Shown here piece after piece: positions 38,188 through 47,853 of a stretch of 64,000 nt of DNA. Where the stretch lies: NCBI RefSeq assembly GCF_014205215.1, contig NZ_JACHNC010000001.1, positions 873,001 to 937,000 on the forward strand. The letters run 5' to 3'. The notes under the pieces are model-generated. The model made no database searches, was not told the origin of the DNA, and worked only from the letters and a program-made list of their open reading frames with translations. Every line of letters starts with the position of its first letter. The stretch's first letter is position 1. The DNA is from Actinoplanes lobatus (GTDB lineage Bacteria; Actinomycetota; Actinomycetes; Mycobacteriales; Micromonosporaceae). The translations under genes and the position numbers were made by a program.

Positions 38188-38277
38188 CTACTGGCGCGTG
38201 TCCAGGGAGGTCTGGAGGGCGCGGCGCGCCTGCTCGCGGGCGTCGTCGGCGGGCTGGGGCTTCGGCTTGGCGGCCAT
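38188..38277 (-). CDS. Putative 29-residue small protein
   Basis: A short leftward ORF in the 475-bp gap between nrnA and the MATE gene. The product is hydrophilic: a Lys/Pro/Gln-rich start (MAAKPKPQPADD) and a short amphipathic Arg/Ala helix ending TSLDTRQ. A GGAAGG sequence lies 12 nt before the ATG, slightly far for a ribosome binding site. I do not recognise it; it could be a small regulatory protein or a chance ORF in GC-rich DNA. Its stop is 78 bp upstream of the MATE start. Confidence 0.4.
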   Translation of the reverse strand: MAAKPKPQPADDAREQARRALQTSLDTRQ

Positions 38278-38584
38278 GAGAGGGCAATCCTTCCAACGGG
38301 TGCGGGCGCGCCGTGAAACGGAGCGCCCCTGCGGTCGAGCGGGGCGTCACTCGCCGGCCCGGGATCGCCGGGACCTGGCACAGGTGACGCGGCCCGGGGC
38401 GGTGGACCCGGGTGGCTCGAGGTCTCGCGGAAGGCGGTGGTGGCAGCCGCGCGAAACCAAATCACCGTTCAGGCCCCAAACTAACGTTCAGTCACCCTTC
38501 CGCAGGTCGGCTTCCCGGGATCCGGGACGCCGAAAGCGGAGGCCGCCCCTTCGGGTGACCCCCGCTCAGCAGGGCGAACACTGC
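38278..38584. other. Intergenic region downstream of nrnA, no clear gene
   Basis: 307 bp between the nrnA stop and the small ORF. I see no convincing ORF or RNA gene. Only short (5-bp) inverted repeats such as AGCAG/CTGCT close to the nrnA stop are present, too weak for a confident terminator. Confidence 0.5.
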
Positions 38585-39598
38585 TCAGTTCAGGTATTCG
38601 TCCAAAAGCCGACGCACGGTGTCCACCACCTGGGCGGCCTCGCCGTACCCGGTGAAGCCGGCCGCCAGGCGGTGCCCGCCGCCGCCCTGCGACACCGCCA
38701 CGCCGCTCACGTCGACCGCGCCCTTGCTGCGCAGCGACACCGACCACTCGCCGGCCGCGACCTCCCGAACCACCACCGACACGTCCGCCTCGGCCACCGA
38801 GCGCACCGGGTCGATCAGGGTGTCCAGCACGTACGGCTGCTGCGCGTGCCGCTCCAGGTCGGCCAGCGTGGCATAGGTCCACACCATGCCCCGCCCACCG
38901 GCCGCGCCCGGCTCCAGCACGGCCCGGCCGATCACCTCACCGGTCAGCTTCATGGCCCCGAAGGGCTTGCTGTCGAAGATCCGCCGGGAGATCTCCCCCG
39001 GCCGGATCCCGGTGGCGATCAGCCGCGCGGCCAGCTCATGAACCGCCACCGTGGTCATGTCGAACTTGAACGACCCGGTGTCGGTCGCCAGCGCCACGTA
39101 GAGGCACTCGGCGATCTCCGCGTCCAGCTCCACACCGAGCCGGGCCAGTAGCTGTTCGGCCACCACCGAGGTGGCCGCGGCCATCGGGTCGACCAGGCGC
39201 ACCGTGCCGAAACCGGTGTTCGACGCGTGATGGTCCAGCACCACGCTGACCGGCGCCGCGGTGAGACGGCCGGCCAGCCCGACGAGACGGGACTCGCTCG
39301 CCACGTCGAAGACCGCCACCAGCCGTGGGTCCGTCCAGGCCTCCGCCTCCGGCACCAGCAGGGCCGAACCCGGCAGGGCGGAATAGGGGCCGGGAACGGC
39401 GAATTCCCCGGGGAACGTGGCCCGCACCCGGGTGTACCCCAGCCGGCTCAGACCGAGCCCGAAACCGAGCATGCTGCCGAGCGCGTCGCCGTCCGGGTTC
39501 ACGTGGCAGATCAGCTGGATCTCGTCGTCGGCACCGAGCGAGCGGACCGCCGCGACCGCGGCGGCCCACTGCTCGGCGGTAGGACCGGGCAGGGTCAC
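38585..39598 (-). CDS. nrnA: DHH phosphoesterase NrnA-like (nanoRNase/pAp phosphatase)
   Basis: Degrades short oligoribonucleotides and 3'-phosphoadenosine 5'-phosphate. DHH-family motifs: HVNPDGDALGSMLGFG (residues about 28-43), the DHH motif in VLDHHASNTGFG (about 122), and the DHHA1 motif GGGHRLAAGF near the C-terminus. Length 337 is typical. The GTG start at 39598 overlaps the rbfA stop as GTGA, a conserved rbfA-nrnA coupling. Confidence 0.94.
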   Translation of the reverse strand: MTLPGPTAEQWAAAVAAVRSLGADDEIQLICHVNPDGDALGSMLGFGLGLSRLGYTRVRATFPGEFAVPGPYSALPGSALLVPEAEAWTDPRLVAVFDVASESRLVGLAGRLTAAPVSVVLDHHASNTGFGTVRLVDPMAAATSVVAEQLLARLGVELDAEIAECLYVALATDTGSFKFDMTTVAVHELAARLIATGIRPGEISRRIFDSKPFGAMKLTGEVIGRAVLEPGAAGGRGMVWTYATLADLERHAQQPYVLDTLIDPVRSVAEADVSVVVREVAAGEWSVSLRSKGAVDVSGVAVSQGGGGHRLAAGFTGYGEAAQVVDTVRRLLDEYLN

Positions 39599-40065
39599 CC
39601 GTGATCCTCGCGGGCGCCGACCCGCTCGGCCTCGTCGTCCTCGATCTCTTCTTCTTCACTCTTGTACGGGTCCGGGTCCCCGGCGTACTTCGCCCCGGCG
39701 GCCAGCCGCTGCACCTCCTGGTCCTGGTGCTTCGCCTGGGCCAGGAGGTCGTCGATCTCCTTGACATGGGTCTGCACGTTGTCCAGCACGAACGTCAGGC
39801 TCGGCGAGTGCCGTAGCCCGAGCGCGTGACCGACCCGGCTGCGCAGCATGCCCTTGGCGCTCTCCAGGGCAGCGGCGGTCGACGCCTGCTCCGTCGGATC
39901 GCCCAGGACCGTGTAGAAGACCGTCGCCTCACGCAGGTCGCCGGTGATCCGGGCATCCGTGACCGTCAGCATGCCGAGACGGGGATCCTTGATCTCCCGC
40001 ACCAGCGAAGCCACCAACTCCCGGACGCGCTCCGCGTGCCGGCGTGTCTTGGCTGGGTCCGACAT
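39595..40065 (-). CDS. rbfA: 30S ribosome-binding factor A
   Basis: KH-fold protein needed for late 30S maturation and 16S 5'-end processing. MSDPAKTRRHAERVRELVAS leads into VREIKDPRLGMLTVTDARIT (about residues 21-40), both family hallmarks. A disordered acidic tail (SEEEEIEDDEAE) follows, giving 156 residues. The ATG at 40065 is chosen for its GGAGGTG ribosome binding site, over a GTG three codons upstream. Translationally coupled to nrnA. Confidence 0.95.
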   Translation of the reverse strand: MSDPAKTRRHAERVRELVASLVREIKDPRLGMLTVTDARITGDLREATVFYTVLGDPTEQASTAAALESAKGMLRSRVGHALGLRHSPSLTFVLDNVQTHVKEIDDLLAQAKHQDQEVQRLAAGAKYAGDPDPYKSEEEEIEDDEAERVGAREDHG

Positions 40066-40132
40066 TTCGCCCACCTCCGACTATGTATCCGCGGGTCGAC
40101 AGCCCCCGCCCAACTGATGAAGAGTACCCAGG

Positions 40133-40426
40133 TCAATCGTCGTCGCCGTAGACCCGTCGCTTGACCGAGAGCAGCTCGATCTCGGGACGGCCGGCCACCT
40201 GGTTCTCGCACGTGTCGATCACGGCACGGGCCTGGGCCGCGTCCGCCGCCACCACGGCTACCCCGAGCAGCGCCCGCCCATGCAGGTCGTGCAAGCCCAC
40301 CTCGGCGGCGCTGACCTCGAACTTCTTCAGCATCGCCAGAATCGGGCGGATGTAGGAACGCTTCTGCTTCAGCGAATGGGAGTCACCGGGCAGGAGCAGA
40401 TCGAAAACTGCGGTCTCGGTATACAT
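40133..40426 (-). CDS. DUF503 (YlxP-like) family protein
   Basis: A 97-residue protein of the DUF503 family found between infB and rbfA in Gram-positive bacteria. Conserved elements are FDLLLPGDSHSLKQKRSYIRP (start) and VSAAEVGLHDLHGRALLGVAVVAAD. The fold is ferredoxin-like; members are suspected to bind RNA or ribosomes, but a reaction is not established. I take the Met of MYTETAVFDLLL at 40426, which aligns with the family start, rather than the upstream codon. Confidence 0.92.
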   Translation of the reverse strand: MYTETAVFDLLLPGDSHSLKQKRSYIRPILAMLKKFEVSAAEVGLHDLHGRALLGVAVVAADAAQARAVIDTCENQVAGRPEIELLSVKRRVYGDDD

Positions 40427-40456
40427 CAGCGAGCAGGGTACTGACAATCGGCCTGC

Positions 40457-41485
40457 TCAGCGCGGGTTTTTCCGCGCCACCACCACGTCCCGCTCGATGC
40501 CCTGGTCCACCCGGTGCGCCAGCGGCAGGTGCTCGACCAGCTCCAGCCCGCTCGCCAGCAGGATGTCCTCGGCCAGCTCCCGCTTGGCCACCTTGGTGTT
40601 CCAGGACAGGCCGATCGCGCCACCCGGGCGCAGCAGCGGCAGCCACTGCGGCACGGCCCGCTCCAGCAGGTCCAGCGGGCGCCGGGACATGCCGCCCTCG
40701 TCGTCGTAGCTGCCGTGCGCGATCCCGTACGGCAGATCGGCCACCAGGACGTCCGCCACGTTGCCGCGGAGCAGCCCGTCCAGCGACGTGGTGTCGGCGT
40801 TCAGCACGGTGACCTTCTGCACAGCGCCGGCCTTGTGATCGTCCTTACTGGCGGCCATGGTCACCTCCAGGCGGCGCGCGGCCCGGCGGCCCTGCCGGCG
40901 CACCTGCACCAGCTCGGCGGTGTGCTTGAGCCGCTTGCGCTTCAGCCAGGTCTGCAGGAACAGCTTGTAGGCCTCGACGTCCTTGCCGTCGATCTCCACG
41001 CCGATGGCGTCGTAGCCGTACATCAGCGCCTGGTTCAGCGTGGTGCCACGGCCGCAGACCGGGTCCAGGACGGTCAGCCCGCCGTCCAGCATCCGGCCGG
41101 CCGAACCGGAGGCCAGCACCGTGAGGTTCAGCACCAGCTTGGTGAACTGCTCGTTGGTCTTCCCCGCGTACTTCGGGATGGTGATCAGGTCGCTGTCATA
41201 ACGCGCCAGCGGCGCGAGCGCCAGCGGGCGCAACAGGCCGTCGTCCACCCGCTCGAAGAGGGCGTAGGCCGAGGAGAGATTCGAGACGTACGCGATATCG
41301 CGCTCGGTGAGATCGGCGGAGAACGTCAGGTACTCCACCCCACCCAGCACCGTCACGCCGATGTCGTCCAGCCCCGGCGAGAGCACCGGGGCGAACGCGG
41401 CCAGCTCCGCCTGGGACATGCGCGACGCCTGGTCGGCGTAGACGCGGTTGGCGGAGGGTGCGAGCAGCATGGCATAGCGGGACAT
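40457..41485 (-). CDS. TRM11-like SAM-dependent RNA/DNA methyltransferase
   Basis: A 342-residue class-I methyltransferase. Motif I is VLDPVCGRGTTLNQAL (about residues 139-154), the acidic strand IGVEIDGKD follows, and the catalytic motif IV is DLPYG (about 251-255) as in N2-guanine or N6-adenine amino-methyltransferases. The N-terminal half lacks an obvious THUMP domain. Closest in style to TRM11-type tRNA guanosine methyltransferases. It sits between infB and DUF503 after a terminator-like hairpin, so it probably has its own promoter. Confidence 0.85.
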   Translation of the reverse strand: MSRYAMLLAPSANRVYADQASRMSQAELAAFAPVLSPGLDDIGVTVLGGVEYLTFSADLTERDIAYVSNLSSAYALFERVDDGLLRPLALAPLARYDSDLITIPKYAGKTNEQFTKLVLNLTVLASGSAGRMLDGGLTVLDPVCGRGTTLNQALMYGYDAIGVEIDGKDVEAYKLFLQTWLKRKRLKHTAELVQVRRQGRRAARRLEVTMAASKDDHKAGAVQKVTVLNADTTSLDGLLRGNVADVLVADLPYGIAHGSYDDEGGMSRRPLDLLERAVPQWLPLLRPGGAIGLSWNTKVAKRELAEDILLASGLELVEHLPLAHRVDQGIERDVVVARKNPR

Positions 41486-41565
41486 GCCGCCAATCCTCCC
41501 AGCCGGGGCGGCCGCCGCCTCTGCCGGGCGGCCATCCCCGTACCGGAAGGGTCTGAAGCGGCCGA

Positions 41566-41591
41566 CGGCCCGGCGCAGAAACGCCGGGCCG
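41566..41591 (-). terminator. Hairpin downstream of infB
   Basis: Perfect 10-bp inverted repeat (CGGCCCGGCG / CGCCGGGCCG) with a 6-nt loop, 17 nt after the infB stop on the minus strand. It probably ends or attenuates the rimP-nusA-ylxR-infB transcript before the methyltransferase gene. Confidence 0.75.
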
Positions 41592-41608
41592 CCGGAAAGT
41601 CGCGAAGC

Positions 41609-44600
41609 TTACGCCCGCGGCTTCTCACGCATCTCGAAGGTCTCGATCACGTCGCCCATCTGCGGCGAGCCGTAACCGCTCAGCGTCAGACCACACTCGA
41701 AGCCCTCGCGGACCTCGGTCGCGTCGTCCTTGAACCGCTTGAGCGAGCTGATCGTGACGTTGTCCGCCACCACGGTGCCCTCGCGGATGACGCGGGCCTT
41801 GGTGTTCCGGCGGATGAGACCGGACCGGACGATACAGCCGGCGATGAGACCGATCTTGGACGAGCGGAACACCTCGCGGATCTCCGCCGTGCCGAGCTCG
41901 ACCTCCTCGTACTCCGGCTTGAGCAGGCCCTTGAGCTCGGCCTCGATCTCCTCGATGGCCTGGTAGATCACGCTGTAGTAGCGGATCTCCACGCCGGAGC
42001 GGTCGGCCAGTTCCTTGACCTTGTTCGACGCACGGACGTTGAAGCCGATGATCGTCGCGCTCTGGTCGGACGAGGCGGACGCCAGGTTGACGTCGCTCTC
42101 GGTGATCGCACCGACGCCGCGGTGGATGACCTTGAGCTGCACCTCTTCCGGAATGTCGATCTTGAAGAGCGCGTCCTCGAGGGCCTCGACCGAACCGGAC
42201 CCGTCACCCTTGATGATCAGGGTGAGCGAAGCCTTCTCGCCCTCCTTGATCTCCTTGACGATCTCGTCGATCGTCTTCGGGCGGGTCGAGTTGGCGAAGG
42301 TCGCCGCACGACGGCGAGCCTGCCGCTGCTCGGCGATCTGCCGCACCGTGCGGTCGTCCTCAGCCGCGAGGAACGTGTCACCGGCGCTCGGCACCGAGGT
42401 GAGACCCAGGACCAGGACCGGACGTGCCGGACCGGCCTCGGCCACCTGCTGGCCGTTCTCGTCGAGCATGGCCCGGACGCGACCGTGCGCGCCACCCGCC
42501 ACGATCGAGTCACCGGCCCGCAGCGTGCCCTTCTGCACCAGGACGGTGGCGACGGCGCCGCGACCCTTGTCCAGGTGGGCCTCGACCGCGACACCCTGGG
42601 CGGGGCCGTCGATCGGGGCGGTCAGTTCGAGCGCCGCGTCGGCGGTCAGCAGGACGGCCTCGAGGAGGTCGTCGATGCCGATGCCGGGCTTGGCCGCGAC
42701 GTTGACGAACATCGTCTCGCCGCCGTACTCCTCGGCGAGCAGGCCGTAGTCGGTCAGCTGCTGCCGGACCTTGTCCGGGTTGGCGTCCGGCTTGTCGATC
42801 TTGTTCACCGCGACGACGATCGGCACGTCGGCCGCCTTCGCGTGGTTGAGCGCCTCGACCGTCTGCGGCATGACGCCGTCGTCGGCCGCGACCACCAGGA
42901 TCACGATGTCGGTCACCTTGGCACCGCGGGCACGCATGGCGGTGAACGCCTCGTGACCCGGGGTGTCGATGAAGGTGATCGCCCGCTCCTCCCCCTGGTG
43001 GGGGACGACGACCTGGTAGGCGCCGATGTGCTGGGTGATGCCACCCGCCTCGCCGGCGACCACGTTGGTCTTGCGGATCGCGTCGAGCAGCTTGGTCTTA
43101 CCGTGGTCGACGTGGCCCATGACGGTCACCACCGGCGGACGGGTGACCAGACGGTCCTCCGCCACCTCGGCGTCGAGGTCGATGTCGAACTGCGCGAGCA
43201 GCTCACGGTCCTCGTCCTCAGGGCTGACGATCTTCACGACGAAGCCCAGGTGCTCGCCGAGCAGCAGAAGGGTGTCGTCGGACACCGACTGCGTGGCGGT
43301 CACCATCTCACCCAGGTTGAACATCTCCTGGACGAGCGAGCCCGGGTTGGCGTTGATCTTGTCGGCGAAGTCGGAGAGCGACGCGCCGCGCGAGAGCCGG
43401 ATCTCCTGGCCACTACCGCGCGGAGCACCAGAGCTCATCTGCGGAGCGGACAGGTTGTCGAACTCTTGACGCCGCTGCTTCTTCGACTTGCGGCCACGGG
43501 TCGGCCGGCCGCCGGGACGCCCGAAGGCACCCGCCGCACCGCCGCCACGGCCACGGCCACCGGCGCCACCGGGACGGCCGGGCGCACCAGCGCCGACCGG
43601 ACCGCCGCCGCCACCGCCGGGACCACCCGGACGGAAGCCGCCACCGGCACCGCCGCCGCCACCGGGACGGAAGCCGCCACCGGCACCGCCGCCGCCACCG
43701 GGACGGAAACCGCCACCGGCACCGCCGCCGCCACCGCGGTAGCCACCGCCACCGCCACCGGGGCCGCCACGGCCGCCGCCGGGACCACCCGGACGACCGG
43801 CGCCACCGGCGCCACCGGGGCCGGCCGGACGACCGGGACGCTGCGCGGGCATCGAGGCGGGACTGGGCCGCGGCGGCATCGAGGCGGGGCTCGGCCGCGG
43901 CGGCATACCCGGCTGGTTCGGACGCGGCATCGAGGCCGGCGACGGGCGCGACGCGCCGCCACCGGAGACACCGAACGGGTTGTTACCCGGACCACGGGCG
44001 GGCGGACGCGGAGCGCCGCCGGCCGGGCCGGGACGAGGACCACCGGGGGCACCGGGGGCCGGGGTACGGTTCGCGGCCGGCGAACCCGGACGCGGCGGGA
44101 CGCTGCCCGGACCGGGACGCGGGCCACGCTGGCCACCGCCCTCGGACGGGCTGCCCTGACGGCGCTCGGCGTCCCGGGTACGGGCTGCCTGCGCGGCCTT
44201 GACCGCGGCCTCCTGCTCGGCCTTCAGCGCCGAGGCGCGGGCCTCGGCGGCCGCCACCTCGATGTCGTGCGCGCTGGCCGGCTTGGCGACCGGGCCGGGC
44301 GTCGGACCCGGACGGCCGGCCGGCGGCTTGGGCCGCACGAACGGGCCGGGCGTGGGCGCCGGAGAGGTGGGCTGGTTGGTGGGCGCGTCACCGGGCGTCG
44401 GACCCGGACGGCGCGGCGGCTGGGGCCGCCCCATCGGCGGGCCCGGGCGCGGCGACGCGGGGGCACCGGGGCCACCGGACGCGGCGGTGGACGCCGAGGA
44501 CGACGGGGACGCCGGAATGGCGCCACCCTGCTCAAGGGCGCCACGGAGCCGCCGGGCCACAGGGGCCTCGACGGTGCTGGACGCGGACTTAACGAACTCG

Positions 44601-44686
44601 CCCATCTCTTTCAACGTGGCGAGAACGGTCTTGCTGTCGACCCCGAGCTCCTTGGCGAGCTCGTGTACGCGGGCCTTGCCTGGCAC
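41609..44686 (-). CDS. infB: Translation initiation factor IF-2
   Basis: GTPase that places initiator tRNA on the 30S subunit. The IF2_N helix ([20 protein letters not shown]) is followed by a very long Pro/Gly/Ala/Arg-rich disordered linker (about 350 residues) with three copies of a 12-residue Gly-rich repeat. Then come the IF2_N second helix-turn, the G domain with G1 GHVDHGKT, G3 DTPGHE and G4 NKID, and the C-terminal domains. Total 1025 residues is long, as in actinobacteria. GTG at 44686 (GAGGAG 6 nt upstream) is preferred to GTG 44698. Confidence 0.96.
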   Translation of the reverse strand: MPGKARVHELAKELGVDSKTVLATLKEMGEFVKSASSTVEAPVARRLRGALEQGGAIPASPSSSASTAASGGPGAPASPRPGPPMGRPQPPRRPGPTPGDAPTNQPTSPAPTPGPFVRPKPPAGRPGPTPGPVAKPASAHDIEVAAAEARASALKAEQEAAVKAAQAARTRDAERRQGSPSEGGGQRGPRPGPGSVPPRPGSPAANRTPAPGAPGGPRPGPAGGAPRPPARGPGNNPFGVSGGGASRPSPASMPRPNQPGMPPRPSPASMPPRPSPASMPAQRPGRPAGPGGAGGAGRPGGPGGGRGGPGGGGGGYRGGGGGAGGGFRPGGGGGAGGGFRPGGGGGAGGGFRPGGPGGGGGGPVGAGAPGRPGGAGGRGRGGGAAGAFGRPGGRPTRGRKSKKQRRQEFDNLSAPQMSSGAPRGSGQEIRLSRGASLSDFADKINANPGSLVQEMFNLGEMVTATQSVSDDTLLLLGEHLGFVVKIVSPEDEDRELLAQFDIDLDAEVAEDRLVTRPPVVTVMGHVDHGKTKLLDAIRKTNVVAGEAGGITQHIGAYQVVVPHQGEERAITFIDTPGHEAFTAMRARGAKVTDIVILVVAADDGVMPQTVEALNHAKAADVPIVVAVNKIDKPDANPDKVRQQLTDYGLLAEEYGGETMFVNVAAKPGIGIDDLLEAVLLTADAALELTAPIDGPAQGVAVEAHLDKGRGAVATVLVQKGTLRAGDSIVAGGAHGRVRAMLDENGQQVAEAGPARPVLVLGLTSVPSAGDTFLAAEDDRTVRQIAEQRQARRRAATFANSTRPKTIDEIVKEIKEGEKASLTLIIKGDGSGSVEALEDALFKIDIPEEVQLKVIHRGVGAITESDVNLASASSDQSATIIGFNVRASNKVKELADRSGVEIRYYSVIYQAIEEIEAELKGLLKPEYEEVELGTAEIREVFRSSKIGLIAGCIVRSGLIRRNTKARVIREGTVVADNVTISSLKRFKDDATEVREGFECGLTLSGYGSPQMGDVIETFEMREKPRA
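43629..43736 (-). repeat. In-frame 36-bp minisatellite inside infB
   Basis: Three tandem 36-bp units (43629, 43665, 43701 as unit starts) that differ by one base in the third copy. Each encodes a 12-residue Gly-rich block containing GGGFRP in the IF-2 linker. The period is a multiple of three, so copy-number change keeps the frame. Confidence 0.9.
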
Positions 44687-44793
44687 TGCACTCCTCACTT
44701 CGAGGTCGTGCGAGCAGCACCCGCACAGACCTCACTCGTGCACTAGAAGCCTGTTCATTTCAGGGACTTCATCGTGTGCTCATCTGGGTCGTC

Positions 44794-45123
44794 CTACCTT
44801 GCTGGGTCGTGACGAAGCGGCGACGCTTCGCCATCGGTGGATCCGGACGGCACGGAGACCGTACGGATGTGCTCCGCAAGCAGCTCTGGGTCAGCAAAAC
44901 CAGCGAGACGCAACGCACGCCCGAAGGCACGTCGTCGCTCTGCCTGCGAGAAGCAGGCCGGATCGGGATGTAGATGAGCTCCCCGCCCCGGCAGTCGGCG
45001 ACTCGGATCGGGCAGAAGCCGGAGGTTTCCCTCCGATTCTGCCGCGACGAACCGCAGCAATGAAGCGGCCGGCGCGCGATTGCGGCAGCCGACGCAGGTT
45101 CGCGTCGGGCCGACCGAGGCCAA
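44794..45123 (-). CDS. YlxR-family RNA-binding protein (DUF448)
   Basis: Small basic protein of the YlxR family between nusA and infB. The family signature is PTRTCVGCRNRAPAASLLRF with two cysteines, then the GRGAHLHPDPACFSQAERRRAFGRAL stretch. Members bind RNA and, in clostridia, the RNase P RNA. I choose a TTG start at 45123 because GAGGGG lies 5 nt upstream; an ATG at 45183 would extend 20 residues and overlap nusA by 26 bp. 109 residues with this start. Confidence 0.88.
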   Translation of the reverse strand: MASVGPTRTCVGCRNRAPAASLLRFVAAESEGNLRLLPDPSRRLPGRGAHLHPDPACFSQAERRRAFGRALRLAGFADPELLAEHIRTVSVPSGSTDGEASPLRHDPAR

Positions 45124-45157
45124 GTCTACCCCTCGATCGCGCCGACCGCGTATCCGG

Positions 45158-46174
45158 TCAGTTCCCCGCCTCGGCCGCATCACGGTCCGAGACTCCGGCC
45201 GGCTCGCTGTCCGGACGGATGTCGATGCGCCATCCGGTGAGACGGGCGGCCAGACGGGCGTTCTGCCCCTCCCTGCCGATGGCCAGGGAGAGCTGGAAAT
45301 CGGGCACGGTCACCCGGGCCGTTCGGCTGGCCGCGTCGACCACCTCGACCCGCAGGGCCTTGGCCGGTGAGAGCGCGTTGCCGACGAACTGGGCCGGGTC
45401 GTCCGACCAGTCGATGATGTCGATCTTCTCGCCGTGCAGCTCGCTCATCACCGCGCGGACCCGCTGGCCCATCGGGCCGATACAGGCACCCTTCGCATTG
45501 ACGCCCGAAACGGTCGAGCGCACCGCGATCTTCGTACGGTGACCTGCCTCACGTGCGATGGCGGCGATCTCCACGGTGCCGTCCGCGATCTCCGGCACCT
45601 CCAGGGCGAACAGCTTCTTCACCAGGGCCGGGTGCGAGCGGGACAGGGTGATCTGCGGGCCGCGGAAGCCCTTGGCCACGTGCACCACGATGCAGCGGAT
45701 CCGGGTGCCGTGCGGGTAGGTCTCCCCCGGCACCTGCTCGGACTGCGGCAGCACCGCCTCCAGCTTGCCGAGGTCCACCGTCACGATGTTCTTCTCGGCC
45801 CGGGCCGCGTCCGCCTGCACCACGCCGGTGACCAGGTCGCCGTCGCGTCCCGCGTACTCCCCGAAGTGCTGCTCGTCGGTGGCCTCCCGGAGACGCTGGA
45901 GGATCACCTGCTTGGCGGTCATCGCCGCGATGCGGCCGAAGTCGTGCGGGGTGTCGTCCCACTCCCGGACCAACGTGCCGTCCGCGTCCAGCTCCTGCGC
46001 CAGGACGGAGGCGACGCCGCTCCGGCGGTCGATGTCCACCCGGGCGTGACTCTCCGCGCCCTCGGTGTGCCGGTAGGCGGTCAGCAGAGCGGTCTCGATG
46101 GCCGCCAGGATGGTCTCGAACGGGATCTCCCGCTCGCGCTCCAGGGCGCGCAGCGCCGCGAGGTCGATGTTCAT
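45158..46174 (-). CDS. nusA: Transcription termination/antitermination protein NusA
   Basis: RNA-polymerase-associated elongation factor, 338 residues. N-terminal RNAP-binding domain ([18 protein letters not shown]), an S1 domain ([21 protein letters not shown] region, about 115-180) and two KH domains ([34 protein letters not shown]). It lacks the C-terminal acidic repeats of E. coli NusA, as usual in actinobacteria. The ATG overlaps the rimP stop as ATGA. Confidence 0.96.
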   Translation of the reverse strand: MNIDLAALRALEREREIPFETILAAIETALLTAYRHTEGAESHARVDIDRRSGVASVLAQELDADGTLVREWDDTPHDFGRIAAMTAKQVILQRLREATDEQHFGEYAGRDGDLVTGVVQADAARAEKNIVTVDLGKLEAVLPQSEQVPGETYPHGTRIRCIVVHVAKGFRGPQITLSRSHPALVKKLFALEVPEIADGTVEIAAIAREAGHRTKIAVRSTVSGVNAKGACIGPMGQRVRAVMSELHGEKIDIIDWSDDPAQFVGNALSPAKALRVEVVDAASRTARVTVPDFQLSLAIGREGQNARLAARLTGWRIDIRPDSEPAGVSDRDAAEAGN

Positions 46175-46794
46175 TCCTCGCCCTCCCCTTCGTCGTCGTC
46201 TTCTTCGCCGTCCTCGTCACCGAAGTCGGCCTCGTCCATGCGCTTGAACTCGATCTGGACCTTGCCGGCCCCGAGATCGGCCCACGCCAGCTCCCGGGTC
46301 GTCCCGTCCACGTCCAGCGCCACACCCGTGTCGGCGACGGAGAGCACCCGCCCGGTGAGGCCGCCGACCGCCACCAGGCGGCCGATGTTGCGGCGCCAGT
46401 GCCGTGGCTCTGTCAGCGGCCGGTCGATGCCCGGGGAGCCGACCTCCAGCTGGTACTCCCCGGCGAGCAGCTCGCCGCCGGACTCATCGGCCAGGTCGAG
46501 CGCCTCGGAGATCTCCCGGGAGACCACCGCCACATCGTCCAGCCCGACGCCGCCGTCGGTGTCGATCAGCACCCGGACCACGAACCGGCGGCCGGCCCGG
46601 GACAGGGTCAGGTCCTCCAGGTCGTAGCCGGCCTTGGCGACCACCGGCTCGATCACCTCGCGGATCCGGGCGCGGGCGGCGCTCAGATCGACGCGGGGCA
46701 GGGACGGGGTACTACGTGTCTCCGGCTCCGGCCGGGAACGGCGGTTGCCGGGGCGCCCACCGGGCCGGGACCCGGCGCGACCACGCTGCGTCAT
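46171..46794 (-). CDS. rimP: Ribosome maturation factor RimP
   Basis: Assists 30S assembly. After a basic Gly/Arg/Pro N-terminal extension (about 35 residues) comes the RimP core: [44 protein letters not shown] and [20 protein letters not shown]. The C-terminus is strongly acidic. 207 residues from the ATG at 46794. First gene of the nusA operon; divergent from a lipoprotein gene over about 140 bp that must hold the operon promoter. Confidence 0.94.
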   Translation of the reverse strand: MTQRGRAGSRPGGRPGNRRSRPEPETRSTPSLPRVDLSAARARIREVIEPVVAKAGYDLEDLTLSRAGRRFVVRVLIDTDGGVGLDDVAVVSREISEALDLADESGGELLAGEYQLEVGSPGIDRPLTEPRHWRRNIGRLVAVGGLTGRVLSVADTGVALDVDGTTRELAWADLGAGKVQIEFKRMDEADFGDEDGEEDDDEGEGEE

Positions 46795-46934
46795 CGGGCT
46801 CGACCTCTCGCTAGCTTTATCGCAGGAACGACTATATGCCGCCGGGCACGATGCGGCCCCGCGGCTGACGCTGAGCGTAACGCGCCGGTGGGCGGGTCGG
46901 AGCAGCGCCGCACCGAATGGTGTTGACTGGCCGC

Positions 46935-47384
46935 GTGCTATCGACTTCACGGCGGCTGCTCCTCGGGGCGGCGCTGAGCTCCGCCGCCCTGGCCGGCTGC
47001 GGGCTCCTGGACTCCGGACCCGAGCCCGAGCCGCAGCCCGACCCGCTGCAACCCCTGCTGAACGAGGCCCTGGCGCTGGCCGCGGCGTACGACCGGGCGA
47101 TCCTCGCCGACGCCTCGCTGGCCGCCCGGCTGACCCCGCTGGCCGACGACCACCGGGCACACGCGGCCGAACTGACCCGGGTGATCGGCACGGCCGCGCC
47201 CTCGGTCGCGCCGTCCTCCTCGGCCCCGGCCGGCGCGGGCGAAACCACGGCCACGCTGCGTAAGGCCGAGCAGGCCGCGCAGCGGACGGCGGTGGCGGCG
47301 TGCAAGGCGGCCACCCCGGAACGGGCCGGGCTGACCGGCTCGATCGCGGCCTGCCGGGCCACTCATGCCGAAGCGCTGCGCTGA
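46935..47384 (+). CDS. Putative lipoprotein
   Basis: A 149-residue exported protein. Twin-Arg-like start ([20 protein letters not shown]) leading to a lipobox LAGC with Cys at about residue 22, so it should be lipid-anchored outside the membrane. The mature part is Ala-rich and helical with two more Cys pairs possible (AACKAA, AACRAT). GTG 46935 is chosen as it starts the signal peptide; ATG 46917 is in frame upstream. It is followed after 18 bp by a ferritin-like DUF4439 gene, a recurrent actinobacterial pair. Function unknown. Confidence 0.82.
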   Translation: MLSTSRRLLLGAALSSAALAGCGLLDSGPEPEPQPDPLQPLLNEALALAAAYDRAILADASLAARLTPLADDHRAHAAELTRVIGTAAPSVAPSSSAPAGAGETTATLRKAEQAAQRTAVAACKAATPERAGLTGSIAACRATHAEALR

Positions 47385-47402
47385 CGGGTTACTGTCCACG
47401 GC

Positions 47403-47828
47403 GTGACGGAACAACTCGCCGCCGCCCTCGCCGCCGAGGAGGCGGCCATCTATGCGTACGGCGTGATCGGGGTGCACCTGACCGACGCCGACGAGGTGTC
47501 CCGGGCCCGCGCCTGTGAACTCGAACACCGGCGCCGGCGCGACGAGCTGGTGGACCGGCTGGACCGGATCCAGGCCAGCACCGCGCCCGCGCCCGCGGCC
47601 TACCAACTGCCCTTCGAGGTGACCGACCGGGAGAGCGCCCTGAAGCTGGCGGTGCACGTGGAGGACGGCGTGGCCCAGGCCTGGCGTGCCCTGCTGCCGG
47701 TGACCGAGGGTGCCGACCGCGTCGACTCACTGTCGTATTTGACCGACTCCGCAGTTCGTGCGACACGGTGGCGCCGGATCGCCGAGGTCACACCACTGAC
47801 GATGCCCTTCCCCGGTAGGCCGGGCTGA
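47403..47828 (+). CDS. Ferritin-like domain protein (DUF4439)
   Basis: A 141-residue helical protein of the DUF4439 ferritin-like family. The helix LAAALAAEEAAIYAYGVIGVHL carries the Glu-x-x-Ala-x-x-Ala-Tyr pattern, and CELEHRRRRDELVDRL forms a second metal-helix-like stretch with E-x-x-H-R-x-x-R. Whether a di-iron site is complete is uncertain. No signal peptide is seen. It is cotranscribed with the lipoprotein gene 18 bp upstream; a joint role in metal or oxidative stress handling is possible but unproven. Confidence 0.85.
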   Translation: MTEQLAAALAAEEAAIYAYGVIGVHLTDADEVSRARACELEHRRRRDELVDRLDRIQASTAPAPAAYQLPFEVTDRESALKLAVHVEDGVAQAWRALLPVTEGADRVDSLSYLTDSAVRATRWRRIAEVTPLTMPFPGRPG

Positions 47829-47853
47829 GGATCGGGCCACTCCGGAAACGTGA

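Noticed and set aside
41533..41552. Third copy of the dispersed repeat, based on a CCCTTCCGGTACGGG core upstream of the methyltransferase gene
   Set aside because: Only the first block matches; the later blocks are missing, and CCGGTACGGG also occurs by chance inside coding sequence (for example within the hybrid kinase gene).
40514..44746. A 1410-codon rightward open frame opposite the methyltransferase and infB
   Set aside because: Low-complexity Thr/Ala/Arg composition mirrors the IF-2 Gly-rich repeats on the other strand; no start signal or domain seen.
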